Positions 15,754 to 24,457 of a DNA stretch of 31,960 nt are shown piece by piece. A model generated the notes under the pieces. That model saw only the letters and a program-made list of their open reading frames with translations, searched no databases and was not told where the DNA came from. Position 1 is the stretch's first letter, and every line of letters starts with the position of its first letter. Made by a program: the position numbers and the translations under genes. The DNA comes from CAYJFX01 sp964370315 (GTDB lineage Bacteria > Spirochaetota > Spirochaetia > Treponematales > Treponemataceae), in NCBI GenBank assembly GCA_964370315.1, contig CAYJIS010000015.1, forward strand, positions 1 through 31,960. Direction: 5' to 3'.

Positions 15754-17256
15754 ATGAGTGACAGAATTTTAATGATGAGTAAAATTGATAAATCATTTCC
15801 AAGCGTGAAAGCTTTAGAAGGAGTTGATTTAGAAGTTAAGAAAAATGAAATACATGGATTGATTGGTGAAAATGGTGCCGGAAAGTCGACCCTTATGAAA
15901 ATTTTATCTGGCTTGTATACTCATGATGCGGGAACGATTGAGTTTTGTGGTAAAGCCTATGAAATGTTAACTCCTAGATTAGTAGAAAAAATAGGAATTA
16001 GCGTTATACATCAAGAACGGCATGTTGTACCTTTTTTAACGGTTGCAGAAAGTTTATTCCTTGGAATTGAAGGCGACTTTATTATGAAGAGGAAAAAACT
16101 AGAAAAACGAGCAGAAGAACTTATTTTTGGAAATTTGGGTGTTGAAATAAAGGGGAACTCTTTAATGTCAGATCTTAGTGTTGGAGAACAGCAATTAGTA
16201 CAAATTTGCCGTGCACTAATGACAAATCCTAAGTTAATAATTTTTGATGAACCTACTGCGGTTCTACCGAGAAAAGAAGCAGAAAAGCTTTTCGAAATAA
16301 TTAGAGAGCTAAAAAAGACGGTATCGGTTATATATATTTCACATTACTTCGGAGAGATACTGGACTTGTGCGATATAATAACAGTATTAAAAAATGGTAA
16401 AAAAGTAACTACAATTTCTGCAAAAAATGAAACTATTGAAAATCTCGTTTTTTTAATGTCAGGTAAAGAAGTAAAAAAACAATATCCTGATAAGAATAGG
16501 GTTCATGGAGATTGTGTTCTACAAATTGAAAATTTAAGTCATCAAGAGGCATTTGAAAATGTTTCTTTCAATATACGTCAAGGAGAGATTCTAGGCTTAA
16601 CAGGACTCATGGGTTCAGGCCATGCAGAGGTTGGCGAAAGTTTATATGGGGCACAAGGGATAATAAGTGGAAATATAATTTTTAATGGTGTTCAGCAGAA
16701 AACATATTCGCGCGAACAAGCCGTTAGAATGGGGATTGGATATGTTCCAGAAGATAGGCGAGGTAAGGGAGTTATTCAATTAGATTCTGTGAGAGAAAAC
16801 ATTACCCTCGCAAGTTTAGAAAAGATTTCAAAACGAAGTGTAATAAACAAAAAAACTGAGTTAGCAGATGTAAAAATGCACATAGAAAATTTATCAATTA
16901 AAACTCCTAGCGAAGAACAAATGAGTGGCTTACTGAGCGGAGGAAATCAGCAAAAAGTAGTTATTGCTCGATGGATTCAAGGGGACTCCAAGTTGTTGAT
17001 ATTAAATCAACCTACCTCAGGTGTAGATATTGGCGCTAGGGCAGAAATATATGCATTTATTCATCAAATGGCAAAAAATGGCAGTGCAGTTTTGCTAATT
17101 TCTCAGGATATCCAAGAACTTGTTGGAATGTCTGATAAAATATTAACAATGTTTAGAGGGCAGGTTAACGGGAGCTTTAATACTGGTGACTATACATCGA
17201 ATGAGCAAGCCGTGGATGAAATAATCATCTCAATGATGGGAGTCAAAAAGGAATAA
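15754..17256 (+). CDS. Sugar ABC transporter ATPase, tandem NBD (RbsA/MglA family)
   Basis: 500 aa with two fused nucleotide-binding domains on the cytoplasmic face of the importer. NBD1 is complete: Walker A GENGAGKST (38-46), signature LSVGEQQ (141-147), Walker B LIIFDEP with catalytic E166, and switch H197. NBD2 has the degenerate A-loop usual for this family (GLMGSGHAE, 284-292) and an intact LSGGNQQ signature (394-400). Its Walker B reads LLILNQP, so both the Mg-binding Asp and the catalytic Glu are replaced (N418, Q419). ATP hydrolysis is therefore expected only at the site using NBD1's Walker B. The ribosome site (GTGGG) is weak. The gene is followed at 3 nt by the first permease. Confidence 0.93.
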   Translation: MSDRILMMSKIDKSFPSVKALEGVDLEVKKNEIHGLIGENGAGKSTLMKILSGLYTHDAGTIEFCGKAYEMLTPRLVEKIGISVIHQERHVVPFLTVAESLFLGIEGDFIMKRKKLEKRAEELIFGNLGVEIKGNSLMSDLSVGEQQLVQICRALMTNPKLIIFDEPTAVLPRKEAEKLFEIIRELKKTVSVIYISHYFGEILDLCDIITVLKNGKKVTTISAKNETIENLVFLMSGKEVKKQYPDKNRVHGDCVLQIENLSHQEAFENVSFNIRQGEILGLTGLMGSGHAEVGESLYGAQGIISGNIIFNGVQQKTYSREQAVRMGIGYVPEDRRGKGVIQLDSVRENITLASLEKISKRSVINKKTELADVKMHIENLSIKTPSEEQMSGLLSGGNQQKVVIARWIQGDSKLLILNQPTSGVDIGARAEIYAFIHQMAKNGSAVLLISQDIQELVGMSDKILTMFRGQVNGSFNTGDYTSNEQAVDEIIISMMGVKKE

Positions 17257-17259
17257 ATC

Positions 17260-18228
17260 ATGGACAAAAAAATAACATTATTTGACAAAGTTATTATATA
17301 TGGTGGATATATAGCTGTGCTTTTAACAGCTTGTATTTTTGCTATAATTACACCAACGTTTTTGCGTGGAGATAACATATTAAATATCATTGTTCAATCT
17401 AGTATATTAGGAATAGTTGCGGCTGGAATGACGACAATTTTGATCGCAGGGGGAACCCATGTTATAAAAGGTGGTATAGATTTATCCCTTGCAAGCAACA
17501 TGGCCTTTAGTGTTGCTGTAATTGCACTTTTAGTTCAAGATGGAATGGGACTTTTTCTTGCATTCTTAATAGGTATGGTTTGTAATATAGTGATTGGACT
17601 TATAAATGCTGTGTCGGTTGCAAAGTTTAAGGTTACACCACTTTTGAGCACGCTATCGATTATGTATATATTAGATGGACTTATTATTGCAATAACAAAA
17701 AACTCGGTAGTAGGAATAAACAATGATGCTCTTTCTACTATAGCGCAAGGTGATTTTTTAGGAGTGCCAATAATAGCATGGGTATTTCTTCTTGTAGTTG
17801 CAGCATTATATTTTCTCTGTGATATGACTTCATATGGTAATAAAATGTATGCTTGTGGCGGAAACGCAGTTGCTGCAGAAACTGCAGGAATTAAGGTTGA
17901 AAGAGTTGTTATGAGTAGCTATGTTATAGCTGGAATAACTGCTGGTATTTCGGGGCTTTTAATGGCAGCAAGACTTTCTGGCAGTGTACCGGGTACTGCC
18001 GGAAACATGTTTTTAGATGTAATGCTTATTGCATATATGAGTGCTATTTTTTCAAAAAAGGCAGTCCCTTGTATTCTGGGGGCTATGATAAGTGCTTTAT
18101 TTGTAGGGATGCTTTCAAATGGATTAACACTGATTGGAGTTGTTTCGTATTGGGTATATGCTGTAAAAGGTATATTGATTTTGGTATCAGTATCACTTAC
18201 ATCTTTTAGAACAAAGGCAGGGAGCTAG
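17260..18228 (+). CDS. Sugar ABC transporter permease 1 (RbsC family)
   Basis: 322 aa, hydrophobic, with about nine or ten membrane helices. The early GVAAGMTTILIAGGTHVIKGGIDLSLAS-type segment (about residues 53-80, 'GGIDLSLAS') and FGNK-like loop SYGNKMYACGGNAVAAETAGI are the hallmarks of CUT2 permeases; the latter contacts the ATPase. The AAGGA site lies before the ATG at 17260, three nt after the ATPase stop. The transporter has two different permease genes, so the pore is probably a heterodimer, as in AI-2 (LsrC/LsrD) and some polyol systems, rather than the RbsC homodimer. Substrate unknown. Confidence 0.92.
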   Translation: MDKKITLFDKVIIYGGYIAVLLTACIFAIITPTFLRGDNILNIIVQSSILGIVAAGMTTILIAGGTHVIKGGIDLSLASNMAFSVAVIALLVQDGMGLFLAFLIGMVCNIVIGLINAVSVAKFKVTPLLSTLSIMYILDGLIIAITKNSVVGINNDALSTIAQGDFLGVPIIAWVFLLVVAALYFLCDMTSYGNKMYACGGNAVAAETAGIKVERVVMSSYVIAGITAGISGLLMAARLSGSVPGTAGNMFLDVMLIAYMSAIFSKKAVPCILGAMISALFVGMLSNGLTLIGVVSYWVYAVKGILILVSVSLTSFRTKAGS

Positions 18229-18230
18229 CC

Positions 18231-19262
18231 ATGGATAAGTTAAAATTAAAAGGTACACTTAGTGTACAAAAAATATTTTTGGAATACTCTACATTAATTT
18301 TTATAGGTTTGGTTGTACTCTATTTTTCATTTTTTGTAACAGGATTTTTGAGGGCTCCAAACTTAGTAAATGTCTTAAGCCAAAGTTCAATTTTAGCTAT
18401 TGTTGCCGCAGGATTATGCTTTGTTGTAGCAATAGGCGGGATTGACTTGTCGCTAACTTTCTCATACGACCTAGGGGCTATGGTATCAGTCATGCTTATG
18501 CTTTCTGGTATTAGTTGGGTTGTAGCTTTACTAGTTGGCTTGGCTGTAGGCGCTGGACTAGGTATGCTTAATGGGACGTTGGTCGTAAAAGCAAAAATAC
18601 CGATTTTCATTGGTACACTTGGAGTCAAATACATTGGGGATAGTGTTCAACGTTTGCTTTCTAATGGTGGGCAACCAATATATATGCCAAGGATGCCAGA
18701 TGCATTTGCCTTTTTAGGAAAAGGGAGTGCTTTAACAATTATTAATGATTCTATGAGATTAGATTTTAGGTTTTCAATAATACTTGCTTGTATTGTGCTT
18801 GCAGCAGTTTCGTTTACTTTAAATCGAACCAGTTTTGGGCGAAAGCTATACACAATTGGGTCACAGCGAGATGCAGCAGCGTATTGTGGGGTTCCTGTAG
18901 GAAGGTATACGTTTTATGCATTTATCCTATGTGGTGTAATTTGTGCTTTTGGAGGAATGGTTAATGCGGCTTCATATACTGCCTATCTTCCGCATAGTGG
19001 GCAATATTATTTAATGGATGCAATTGGTGCTGTGTTTGTTGGTTGTACATTAAATAAAAAAGGGTATGTAAATATTGGGGGAACAATACTAGGTGTATTA
19101 TTTTTTGGTATGATCTCAAATGGCTTAAATTTAATGGGGATTGAGTTTGCTTGGCAAGGAGTTGCTCGAGGATTATTGATCTTTTTAATTATAGTGATGA
19201 ATGCAATTAGGCGTAATTCTTTGCTAACAGCTAAGAAAAAGAGCAAAGTTGCAATTGTATAA
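18231..19262 (+). CDS. Sugar ABC transporter permease 2 (RbsC family)
   Basis: 343 aa, hydrophobic. It is homologous in plan to the first permease: QSSILAIVAAGLCFVVAIGG with GGIDLSLTFSYD near 70, and the ATPase-contact loop SFGRKLYTIGSQRDAAAYCGV near 205-225. AGGGAG lies 6 nt before the ATG at 18231, only 2 nt after the first permease stop. It differs enough from its partner to suggest distinct halves of a heterodimeric channel rather than a recent duplication. A short 26-nt gap with AAGGAG leads to the aldolase gene, consistent with one continuous operon. Confidence 0.92.
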   Translation: MDKLKLKGTLSVQKIFLEYSTLIFIGLVVLYFSFFVTGFLRAPNLVNVLSQSSILAIVAAGLCFVVAIGGIDLSLTFSYDLGAMVSVMLMLSGISWVVALLVGLAVGAGLGMLNGTLVVKAKIPIFIGTLGVKYIGDSVQRLLSNGGQPIYMPRMPDAFAFLGKGSALTIINDSMRLDFRFSIILACIVLAAVSFTLNRTSFGRKLYTIGSQRDAAAYCGVPVGRYTFYAFILCGVICAFGGMVNAASYTAYLPHSGQYYLMDAIGAVFVGCTLNKKGYVNIGGTILGVLFFGMISNGLNLMGIEFAWQGVARGLLIFLIIVMNAIRRNSLLTAKKKSKVAIV

Positions 19263-19288
19263 TAGGTTAACATTTTAAGGAGTAAAAA

Positions 19289-19969
19289 ATGGGAAAGTTT
19301 CTAAGTGATAAAGAAGCAAAAGAAGCAATTATCGAAATTGGAAAACGTGCATATGCTAAAGGTTATGTAAGTGGAAGTGATGGAAACATAACAGTAAAAG
19401 TTGGCGATAATGAAGTGTGGTCAACCCCGACTGGTGTTTGTAAAGGGTTTATGACTGAAGATATGTTGATAAAGCTTGATTTAGATGGTAATATAATACA
19501 AAAAGGAAGTCTAAATACAACATCTGAAATTAAAATGCACTTAAGAGTTTATAAAGAAAATTCTGATGTGCAAGCTGTTGTCCATGCGCACCCTCCAATG
19601 GGAACTGCTTTTGCAGTTGCAGGATTAACTCTAGATGAGCCAATGATGGCTGAAAATGTTGTATTCTTAGGAGTGGTGCCTTGTGCTCCTTATGCTAAAC
19701 CTGGAACTGAAGAAGTGCCAGATTCAATTGCACCATTTTGTAATGAATATAACGCATGCTTTTTGGCGAATCATGGTACATTAACATGGGGAGAAAACCC
19801 ATTTGAAGCGTACTATCGGCTAGAATCACTTGAAAATTGTTGTTATATTCAAACTGTACTAAAATCTCAACTAGGGAAAGCTAATCTTTTAAATCAACAA
19901 CAAGTTGATGGGTTATACGAAATTCGCAAGGCAGCAGGAATAAAACGTGGCGGGAAAATGAAGGTATAA
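19289..19969 (+). CDS. Class II aldolase (FucA/AraD family)
   Basis: 226 aa, zinc-dependent aldolase or 4-epimerase fold, cytoplasmic. Visible are the phosphate-binding loop SGSDGNIT (28-35), the acid/base candidate E80 (TTSEIKMH), and Zn ligands H99 and H101 (VVHAHPP) and H162 (NHGTLTWG). A Glu at position 80 of the FucA type, together with the adjoining FGGY kinase, favours a ketose-phosphate aldolase giving DHAP and an aldehyde rather than ribulose-phosphate epimerase; this remains inference. AAGGAG lies 6 nt upstream. No isomerase gene is in the operon, so the imported compound should already be a ketose or be oxidised to one. Confidence 0.88.
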   Translation: MGKFLSDKEAKEAIIEIGKRAYAKGYVSGSDGNITVKVGDNEVWSTPTGVCKGFMTEDMLIKLDLDGNIIQKGSLNTTSEIKMHLRVYKENSDVQAVVHAHPPMGTAFAVAGLTLDEPMMAENVVFLGVVPCAPYAKPGTEEVPDSIAPFCNEYNACFLANHGTLTWGENPFEAYYRLESLENCCYIQTVLKSQLGKANLLNQQQVDGLYEIRKAAGIKRGGKMKV

Positions 19970-20016
19970 AAAGTGTGTGCATTGGTTGTAAGACTTTCTA
20001 TAGAAGGACAAATAAA

Positions 20017-20958
20017 ATGAAAAATAGCGACAACTATGATGTAGAGCAAAGAAAAAAGTTTCTTGAAAAGCTTGCAACCATGTACTATATAACAGATAAG
20101 TCACAACAAGAGATAGCAGACCAATTAGATATTGGGCGTTCATCGGTAGCTCGATTTCTAGCGGAAGCAAAAGAGATTGGTGTTGTTAAAATAGAAATAA
20201 ATACATCAGTTCGGGAGTTTAGAAATAAAATTCATGAACAAAATCTAAGAAATAAGTATTCTTTAAAAGATAGTTTTGTTCTAAATCGACATAATCAAGG
20301 ATCAGAAGAAATAATTTTGGATTACCTTGATACTGTTATACCCATTAAAGGAAACATAGGGGTAGCTGGTGGAACAACTTTGCATGAATTATCAAAATCC
20401 GCATGGAGATTAACACCACGACCAGATGCTTGCATAATTCAGATGATGGGGAGTTTAGGAGACAACCCAGAAACTGGGGTTGCAAAACAGTGGGCAGATG
20501 CTTTTGGAGCAAAAGGTCTCTATATAACGGCGCCTCTTCTAGCGGAAACATCTGAAATAAAAAAAGCTTTTATGTCCTCTTTTTTAATTAAAGATACATT
20601 TGATACGCTTAATGATTTAGATACTTGTATAGTTGGTGTTGGTGCAACAGGATTAAATGAGAGGCTAAAATACTTGCAGCTTCCAAGTACAATAGCTTTT
20701 GAAGATAAAAATGGAACCAGTATTGGAGATATTTCTTTTCATTTTTTTGATAAAGATGGCCATTTTTGTATTGAAGATGTCTCAAAGAAAGCAATTGGTA
20801 TTACACAAGAGCAATATAGAAAAATACCAAACAAAATTGCGATTGCATTTGGAGCGAGCAAGGCTCAAGCTGTTCAAGCTGCATTAAAGGCAAATTTAAT
20901 TGACATACTTGTAACGGATTATGATTTGGTATCAAATTTAGGTGAAGAGAGTGAGTGA
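20017..20958 (+). CDS. SorC/DeoR-type sugar-responsive transcriptional regulator
   Basis: 313 aa. The start is the ATG at 20017, with AAGGA 8 nt upstream; the frame could extend to GTG at 19975 but that part lacks a site and looks non-coding. The N-terminal HTH (KSQQEIADQLDIGRSSVARFLAEAKEIGVV, split, about 28-57) is of the SorC family. The rest is the sugar-phosphate-binding domain fold shared with LsrR and SorC (GNIGVAGGTTLHELS, IVGVGATGLN, AFGASKAQAVQAAL). Members bind phosphorylated pathway sugars and release DNA. It lies inside the operon between aldolase and kinase. Inference: it is the local regulator, and the 13648-13677 palindrome is its best candidate operator. Confidence 0.87.
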   Translation: MKNSDNYDVEQRKKFLEKLATMYYITDKSQQEIADQLDIGRSSVARFLAEAKEIGVVKIEINTSVREFRNKIHEQNLRNKYSLKDSFVLNRHNQGSEEIILDYLDTVIPIKGNIGVAGGTTLHELSKSAWRLTPRPDACIIQMMGSLGDNPETGVAKQWADAFGAKGLYITAPLLAETSEIKKAFMSSFLIKDTFDTLNDLDTCIVGVGATGLNERLKYLQLPSTIAFEDKNGTSIGDISFHFFDKDGHFCIEDVSKKAIGITQEQYRKIPNKIAIAFGASKAQAVQAALKANLIDILVTDYDLVSNLGEESE

Positions 20959-20960
20959 AA

Positions 20961-22388
20961 ATGAAAAAGGGTTATTTAATAATTGATGTTGGAACAGGAA
21001 ATACTCGTGCAGCTATTGCAGATCAAGAAGGAAATCTCATATCAGAGAGTAAAGTTAATACTGAATATGTCTATGAGTCAACAGATGTTTGTTTTTTTTC
21101 CCCTGGCGTACTTTGGAGTTCAATTTGTAGTATAGTTAAGAAGGTCTTGAAAGATAATACCACTGTTGAGATTGTTGGTATTACAGCGACAAGTGCACGG
21201 CAAGGTGTAGTTTTGCTCGATAAAAATAAGCAAGAAATAATCGGACTGCCAAATATTGATAATAGAGGAGCCTACTTAGAAAATATAGTAGATAAAGATT
21301 TTATTTACGAGAATACAGGGAAGTGGGCAGCAAGATATTTTTCGGCTTTTAAAATTGCAGCATATTTCAAATCAAATCCTGTTGCGAGTAATGAGGTAAA
21401 ATATTTTACGAGTATTTCTGATTGGATTGGTTTTTGTTTTACAGGGCAATTGGTATACGAACATACGCAAGCTTGTGAAACATCACTTTATAATACTAAT
21501 AATAGAATATGGGATGCAAATTTATGTTCAATTTTTTCAATTTCGCAAGACATGCTTGTGCCTATAATTTCATGTGGTGAATCACTAGGTAAAATAAAAA
21601 AATGCATTTCTGATGAATTTTCGCTCAGTACTTCTGTAGAATATATTGTAAGTCCTGCAGACACTCAAATTGGACTTACAGGTATTAATGCTGGTAACAA
21701 TGACCTAGCTATTGTTTCCGGTACAACAACACCTGTAGTTTTGATAACCGACTCTTATCGATGTGATAAGGATAAAAGATACTGGGTAAACTGTTATACC
21801 TCTGAGTCTCTTTATATGGTGGAAACTAGCGCAGGAGTAACTGGGTTAAACTTTCAGAGATTTAAAAACAATTTTTTGCCTCAAGTTGATTATAAAACTA
21901 TTGACAAAGGAATGCTCGATATGCAAAAGCCCAAAGCCTTATCTTGTATGTCGACGATGGATTTTGAAACTAATTCTTCTTTTGAAAGTGCGGGCTTTGT
22001 GTTTTCAACACCTTTTTCTGATAATGTATATCCAATAGATTTATTATATGGAATAGTCATGGATATGTCTTTTGGTGTATTTAAAAATGCTAAAATGTTG
22101 TTAGATATTTTTGGAGAAAACAAAAGAATAATAGGAGCCGGTGGAGGTTTTAGAAGTCCTGTATTTTGCCAAGCAGTCGCAGACTTGCTTCAAAAAAATT
22201 TTCTTTTACCGAAAGGTTTTCAAGAGGCATCAATCCTGGGATGTGTTAAGATTTGCAACGGTTACTTTTCAACTTCTGATGCTTTAAGTGAAGAAGATAT
22301 TATATATGAGCCACAAAAAAATGACTGGATTTTTGAAGCATATGAAAAGTGGCTTTCGTTGAGGAAAAAGATAAATGCAGAGTCTTAG
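20961..22388 (+). CDS. FGGY-family carbohydrate kinase
   Basis: 475 aa from ATG at 20961; a GTG at 20955 overlapping the regulator's stop is an alternative but sits too close to the GAAGAGAG site. ATP-dependent sugar or polyol kinase: phosphate loop LIIDVGTGNTRAAI near the N-terminus, catalytic Asp in VSPADTQIG (about residue 234), and adenosine loop GAGGGFRSPVFCQAVADLL near 393. The line-up of motifs (TSARQGVVLL, NIDNRG, TSISDWIGFCFTGQL) is closer in style to LsrK than to xylulokinase or glycerol kinase, though only by eye. It overlaps or abuts the SorC regulator gene. Inference: it phosphorylates the imported substrate before the aldolase step. Confidence 0.87.
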   Translation: MKKGYLIIDVGTGNTRAAIADQEGNLISESKVNTEYVYESTDVCFFSPGVLWSSICSIVKKVLKDNTTVEIVGITATSARQGVVLLDKNKQEIIGLPNIDNRGAYLENIVDKDFIYENTGKWAARYFSAFKIAAYFKSNPVASNEVKYFTSISDWIGFCFTGQLVYEHTQACETSLYNTNNRIWDANLCSIFSISQDMLVPIISCGESLGKIKKCISDEFSLSTSVEYIVSPADTQIGLTGINAGNNDLAIVSGTTTPVVLITDSYRCDKDKRYWVNCYTSESLYMVETSAGVTGLNFQRFKNNFLPQVDYKTIDKGMLDMQKPKALSCMSTMDFETNSSFESAGFVFSTPFSDNVYPIDLLYGIVMDMSFGVFKNAKMLLDIFGENKRIIGAGGGFRSPVFCQAVADLLQKNFLLPKGFQEASILGCVKICNGYFSTSDALSEEDIIYEPQKNDWIFEAYEKWLSLRKKINAES

Positions 22389-22439
22389 AAATTGCATAAA
22401 AATTAAAATATAAAAGTACTACTATTACAAGGAGGAAAC

Positions 22440-23417
22440 ATGTATAGTAAAGATTTTTTAAAAGACGCATACACACGAATATTAAGAATAAGAAAGTTTG
22501 ATATGCGAATGCATGAAATGAACAAAGATCCAGAGGAAAGAAAAGCTTTAATGGGCATAGTTCATTCACACGTAGGGGCAGAAGCATATTCAGTAGCAGT
22601 AAGTATGAATCTGAGTCAAGAGGACTATATGGCAACAACATATAGAAATCATGCACATAGCATTGCTTGGGGTATGCCATTAAAAGGATTAGCAGCGGAG
22701 TTCTACGGAAAGATTGATGGAGTGTGTAAAGGAAATGCAGGAAACATGCATGCAGTAGATCAAGATATGAATATTGTTGCAGGCTTTGGAATAATAGGAG
22801 CAGGGCTTCCTTGTATGTTAGGTACAGCTTTTGCATCAAAATATAATAAGGCAGAAAAAGTTTCAGTAGTATATTTTGGAGATGGAGCAATAGCGCAAGG
22901 GGCGTTTCATGAAAGTATGAATTTAGCATCAAAAATGGAATTACCAGTACTTTTTGCAAATGATAATAATGTGTATGCAATGGCTACACATTGTTCAAAT
23001 AATCTTTGTCATGAAAGCACTACAGAATATGCAAAAGCCTATAATATGAAAAGCTATAGTGTAGATGGAATGAATTTTTTTGAAAGTTATGAAGCAACAA
23101 AAGAGGCCGTTGAATATATAAAGATGGAGAACAAACCTGTCTTTATAGAGTATAAGAATTATAGGTTTCATGGACAATGGGAAGGAGATCCTCAACTGTA
23201 TCAACCAAAAGCAGAGTGGGAAGAATATTGGAAAAAAGAACCAGTTACACAATTTGAAACGAAGGTATTAAAAGAAAAATGGATGAGTCAAGAAGAGCTT
23301 GAGGTAATACAGGCCGAAGTTGAAAAAGAAGTTGATGAAGCATATGCTTTTGCTGCTAGCTCCACATTTGCAAAGCCAGAGCATATTTATAAGTATGTAT
23401 ATGCTGATAAGTATTAG
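22440..23417 (+). CDS. 2-oxoacid (pyruvate/acetoin-type) dehydrogenase E1 alpha subunit
   Basis: 325 aa, ThDP-binding subunit that decarboxylates a 2-oxo acid (or cleaves acetoin) and passes the acyl group to a lipoyl E2. The ThDP motif begins at GDG (147-149) and ends in ANDNN (173-177), the GDG-x(24-27)-NN pattern. TTYRNHAHSIAWG (66-78) and the GNAGNMH loop (98-104) are conserved in acetoin and pyruvate E1 alpha. AAGGAGG lies 5 nt upstream of the ATG. A 51-nt gap separates it from the kinase, with no clear promoter or terminator in it. Codon choice in this gene and the next is very A/purine-rich compared with flanking genes, consistent with acquisition from another lineage. Confidence 0.9.
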   Translation: MYSKDFLKDAYTRILRIRKFDMRMHEMNKDPEERKALMGIVHSHVGAEAYSVAVSMNLSQEDYMATTYRNHAHSIAWGMPLKGLAAEFYGKIDGVCKGNAGNMHAVDQDMNIVAGFGIIGAGLPCMLGTAFASKYNKAEKVSVVYFGDGAIAQGAFHESMNLASKMELPVLFANDNNVYAMATHCSNNLCHESTTEYAKAYNMKSYSVDGMNFFESYEATKEAVEYIKMENKPVFIEYKNYRFHGQWEGDPQLYQPKAEWEEYWKKEPVTQFETKVLKEKWMSQEELEVIQAEVEKEVDEAYAFAASSTFAKPEHIYKYVYADKY

Positions 23418-23429
23418 GAGGTATAGAAG

Positions 23430-24443
23430 ATGGCAAGAAAAATATCAACAAGAGAAGCAATAAATGAAGCAATATCACAATCAATGAGGGCTGATGAACA
23501 GGTTTTTATAATGGGCGAAGACATTGGCGGTGGGGCAGGTCACAAAGATGATACGTATATAGATACTCTCGGAGGTGGTTTCGGTGTTACAAAGGGATTA
23601 CAAAGTGAGTTTGGAAGGAAGCGTGTAATAGATATGCCAATATCAGAGACGGGGTTTTTAGGAATGTCTTTGGGTGCAGCTTTTGCAGGTATGAGACCAA
23701 TAGTTGAGATAATGTATGTTGATTTTATAGGAGTTTGCTTTGATCAATTATTAAATCAAATTAGTAAGTTTCACTATATTTATGGAGGGAAAAAATCAGC
23801 CCCTATTGTAATAAGGACTCCAGTTGGAGCAGGATTACAAGCAGGAGCAGAGCATTCTCAAACCTTATACCCCTTGTTTGCGTCTTTACCAGGAATAAAG
23901 GTAGTAACACCTTCAAGTGCGTATGATGCAAAAGGCTTATTAATGCAAGCTATTAAAGATAATGACCCTGTAGTGTTTTTAGAGCATAAAAAGATTTATT
24001 TAGATGAATGTGAAGTTCCAGAAGAGCCATATTATATTGAGTTTGGAAAGGCAGATATAAAAAAAGAAGGAAGTGATGTTACCATTATAGGTATTCAAAA
24101 AATGGTTGTAAATGCATTAGAAGCAGCTAAGATTCTTGAAAAAGAAGGCATCAGTGTTGAAGTAGTAGACTTGCGTACTATTTCACCCCTAGATGTAGAT
24201 ACGATGGTATCATCTGCATTAAAAACAGGCAGAGTAATTGTTGCTGAAGAATCATATCCTCGCTGTGGTTTGGCTGCAGATTTTAGTGCAATCCTGTATG
24301 ATAATGTATATGGTAAGCTTAAAAAACCTATTATGAGAGTTATGCCACCACATGCTCCAATTCCATACCCTTCTCATTTAGAAGAAGAATGGGTGCCGAG
24401 TGTTGAGCGCCTTGTTAATAGTGTCCGTGATTTAATGAAGTAA
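23430..24443 (+). CDS. 2-oxoacid (pyruvate/acetoin-type) dehydrogenase E1 beta subunit
   Basis: 337 aa, partner of the E1 alpha subunit just upstream (12-nt gap, GGAGG 8 nt before the ATG). It has the transketolase-like pyrimidine-binding domain (FIMGEDIGG with the ThDP-activating Glu near 30, and SETGFLGMSLGAAFAGMRPI near 73-92) and the C-terminal domain (VEVVDLRTISPLDVDT, VAEESYPRCGLAADF). No E2 or E3 gene follows: the operon ends 15 nt later at a strong hairpin. The E1 pair must use an E2/E3 encoded elsewhere or have a different acceptor. Confidence 0.92.
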   Translation: MARKISTREAINEAISQSMRADEQVFIMGEDIGGGAGHKDDTYIDTLGGGFGVTKGLQSEFGRKRVIDMPISETGFLGMSLGAAFAGMRPIVEIMYVDFIGVCFDQLLNQISKFHYIYGGKKSAPIVIRTPVGAGLQAGAEHSQTLYPLFASLPGIKVVTPSSAYDAKGLLMQAIKDNDPVVFLEHKKIYLDECEVPEEPYYIEFGKADIKKEGSDVTIIGIQKMVVNALEAAKILEKEGISVEVVDLRTISPLDVDTMVSSALKTGRVIVAEESYPRCGLAADFSAILYDNVYGKLKKPIMRVMPPHAPIPYPSHLEEEWVPSVERLVNSVRDLMK

Positions 24444-24457
24444 GGGTGCATATCTAA

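Noticed and set aside
22300..22980. A 226-codon open frame on the minus strand opposite the kinase end and E1 alpha.
   Set aside because: It is Leu/Tyr/His-rich low-complexity sequence, the mirror of purine-rich codons in E1 alpha, which has full family motifs. No ribosome site or family features.
13700..24443. Calling the operon an AI-2 (lsr) system.
   Set aside because: Regulator, kinase and two permeases fit, but the binding protein is not recognisably LsrB, LsrF and LsrG are absent, and a class II aldolase and E1 pair are present.
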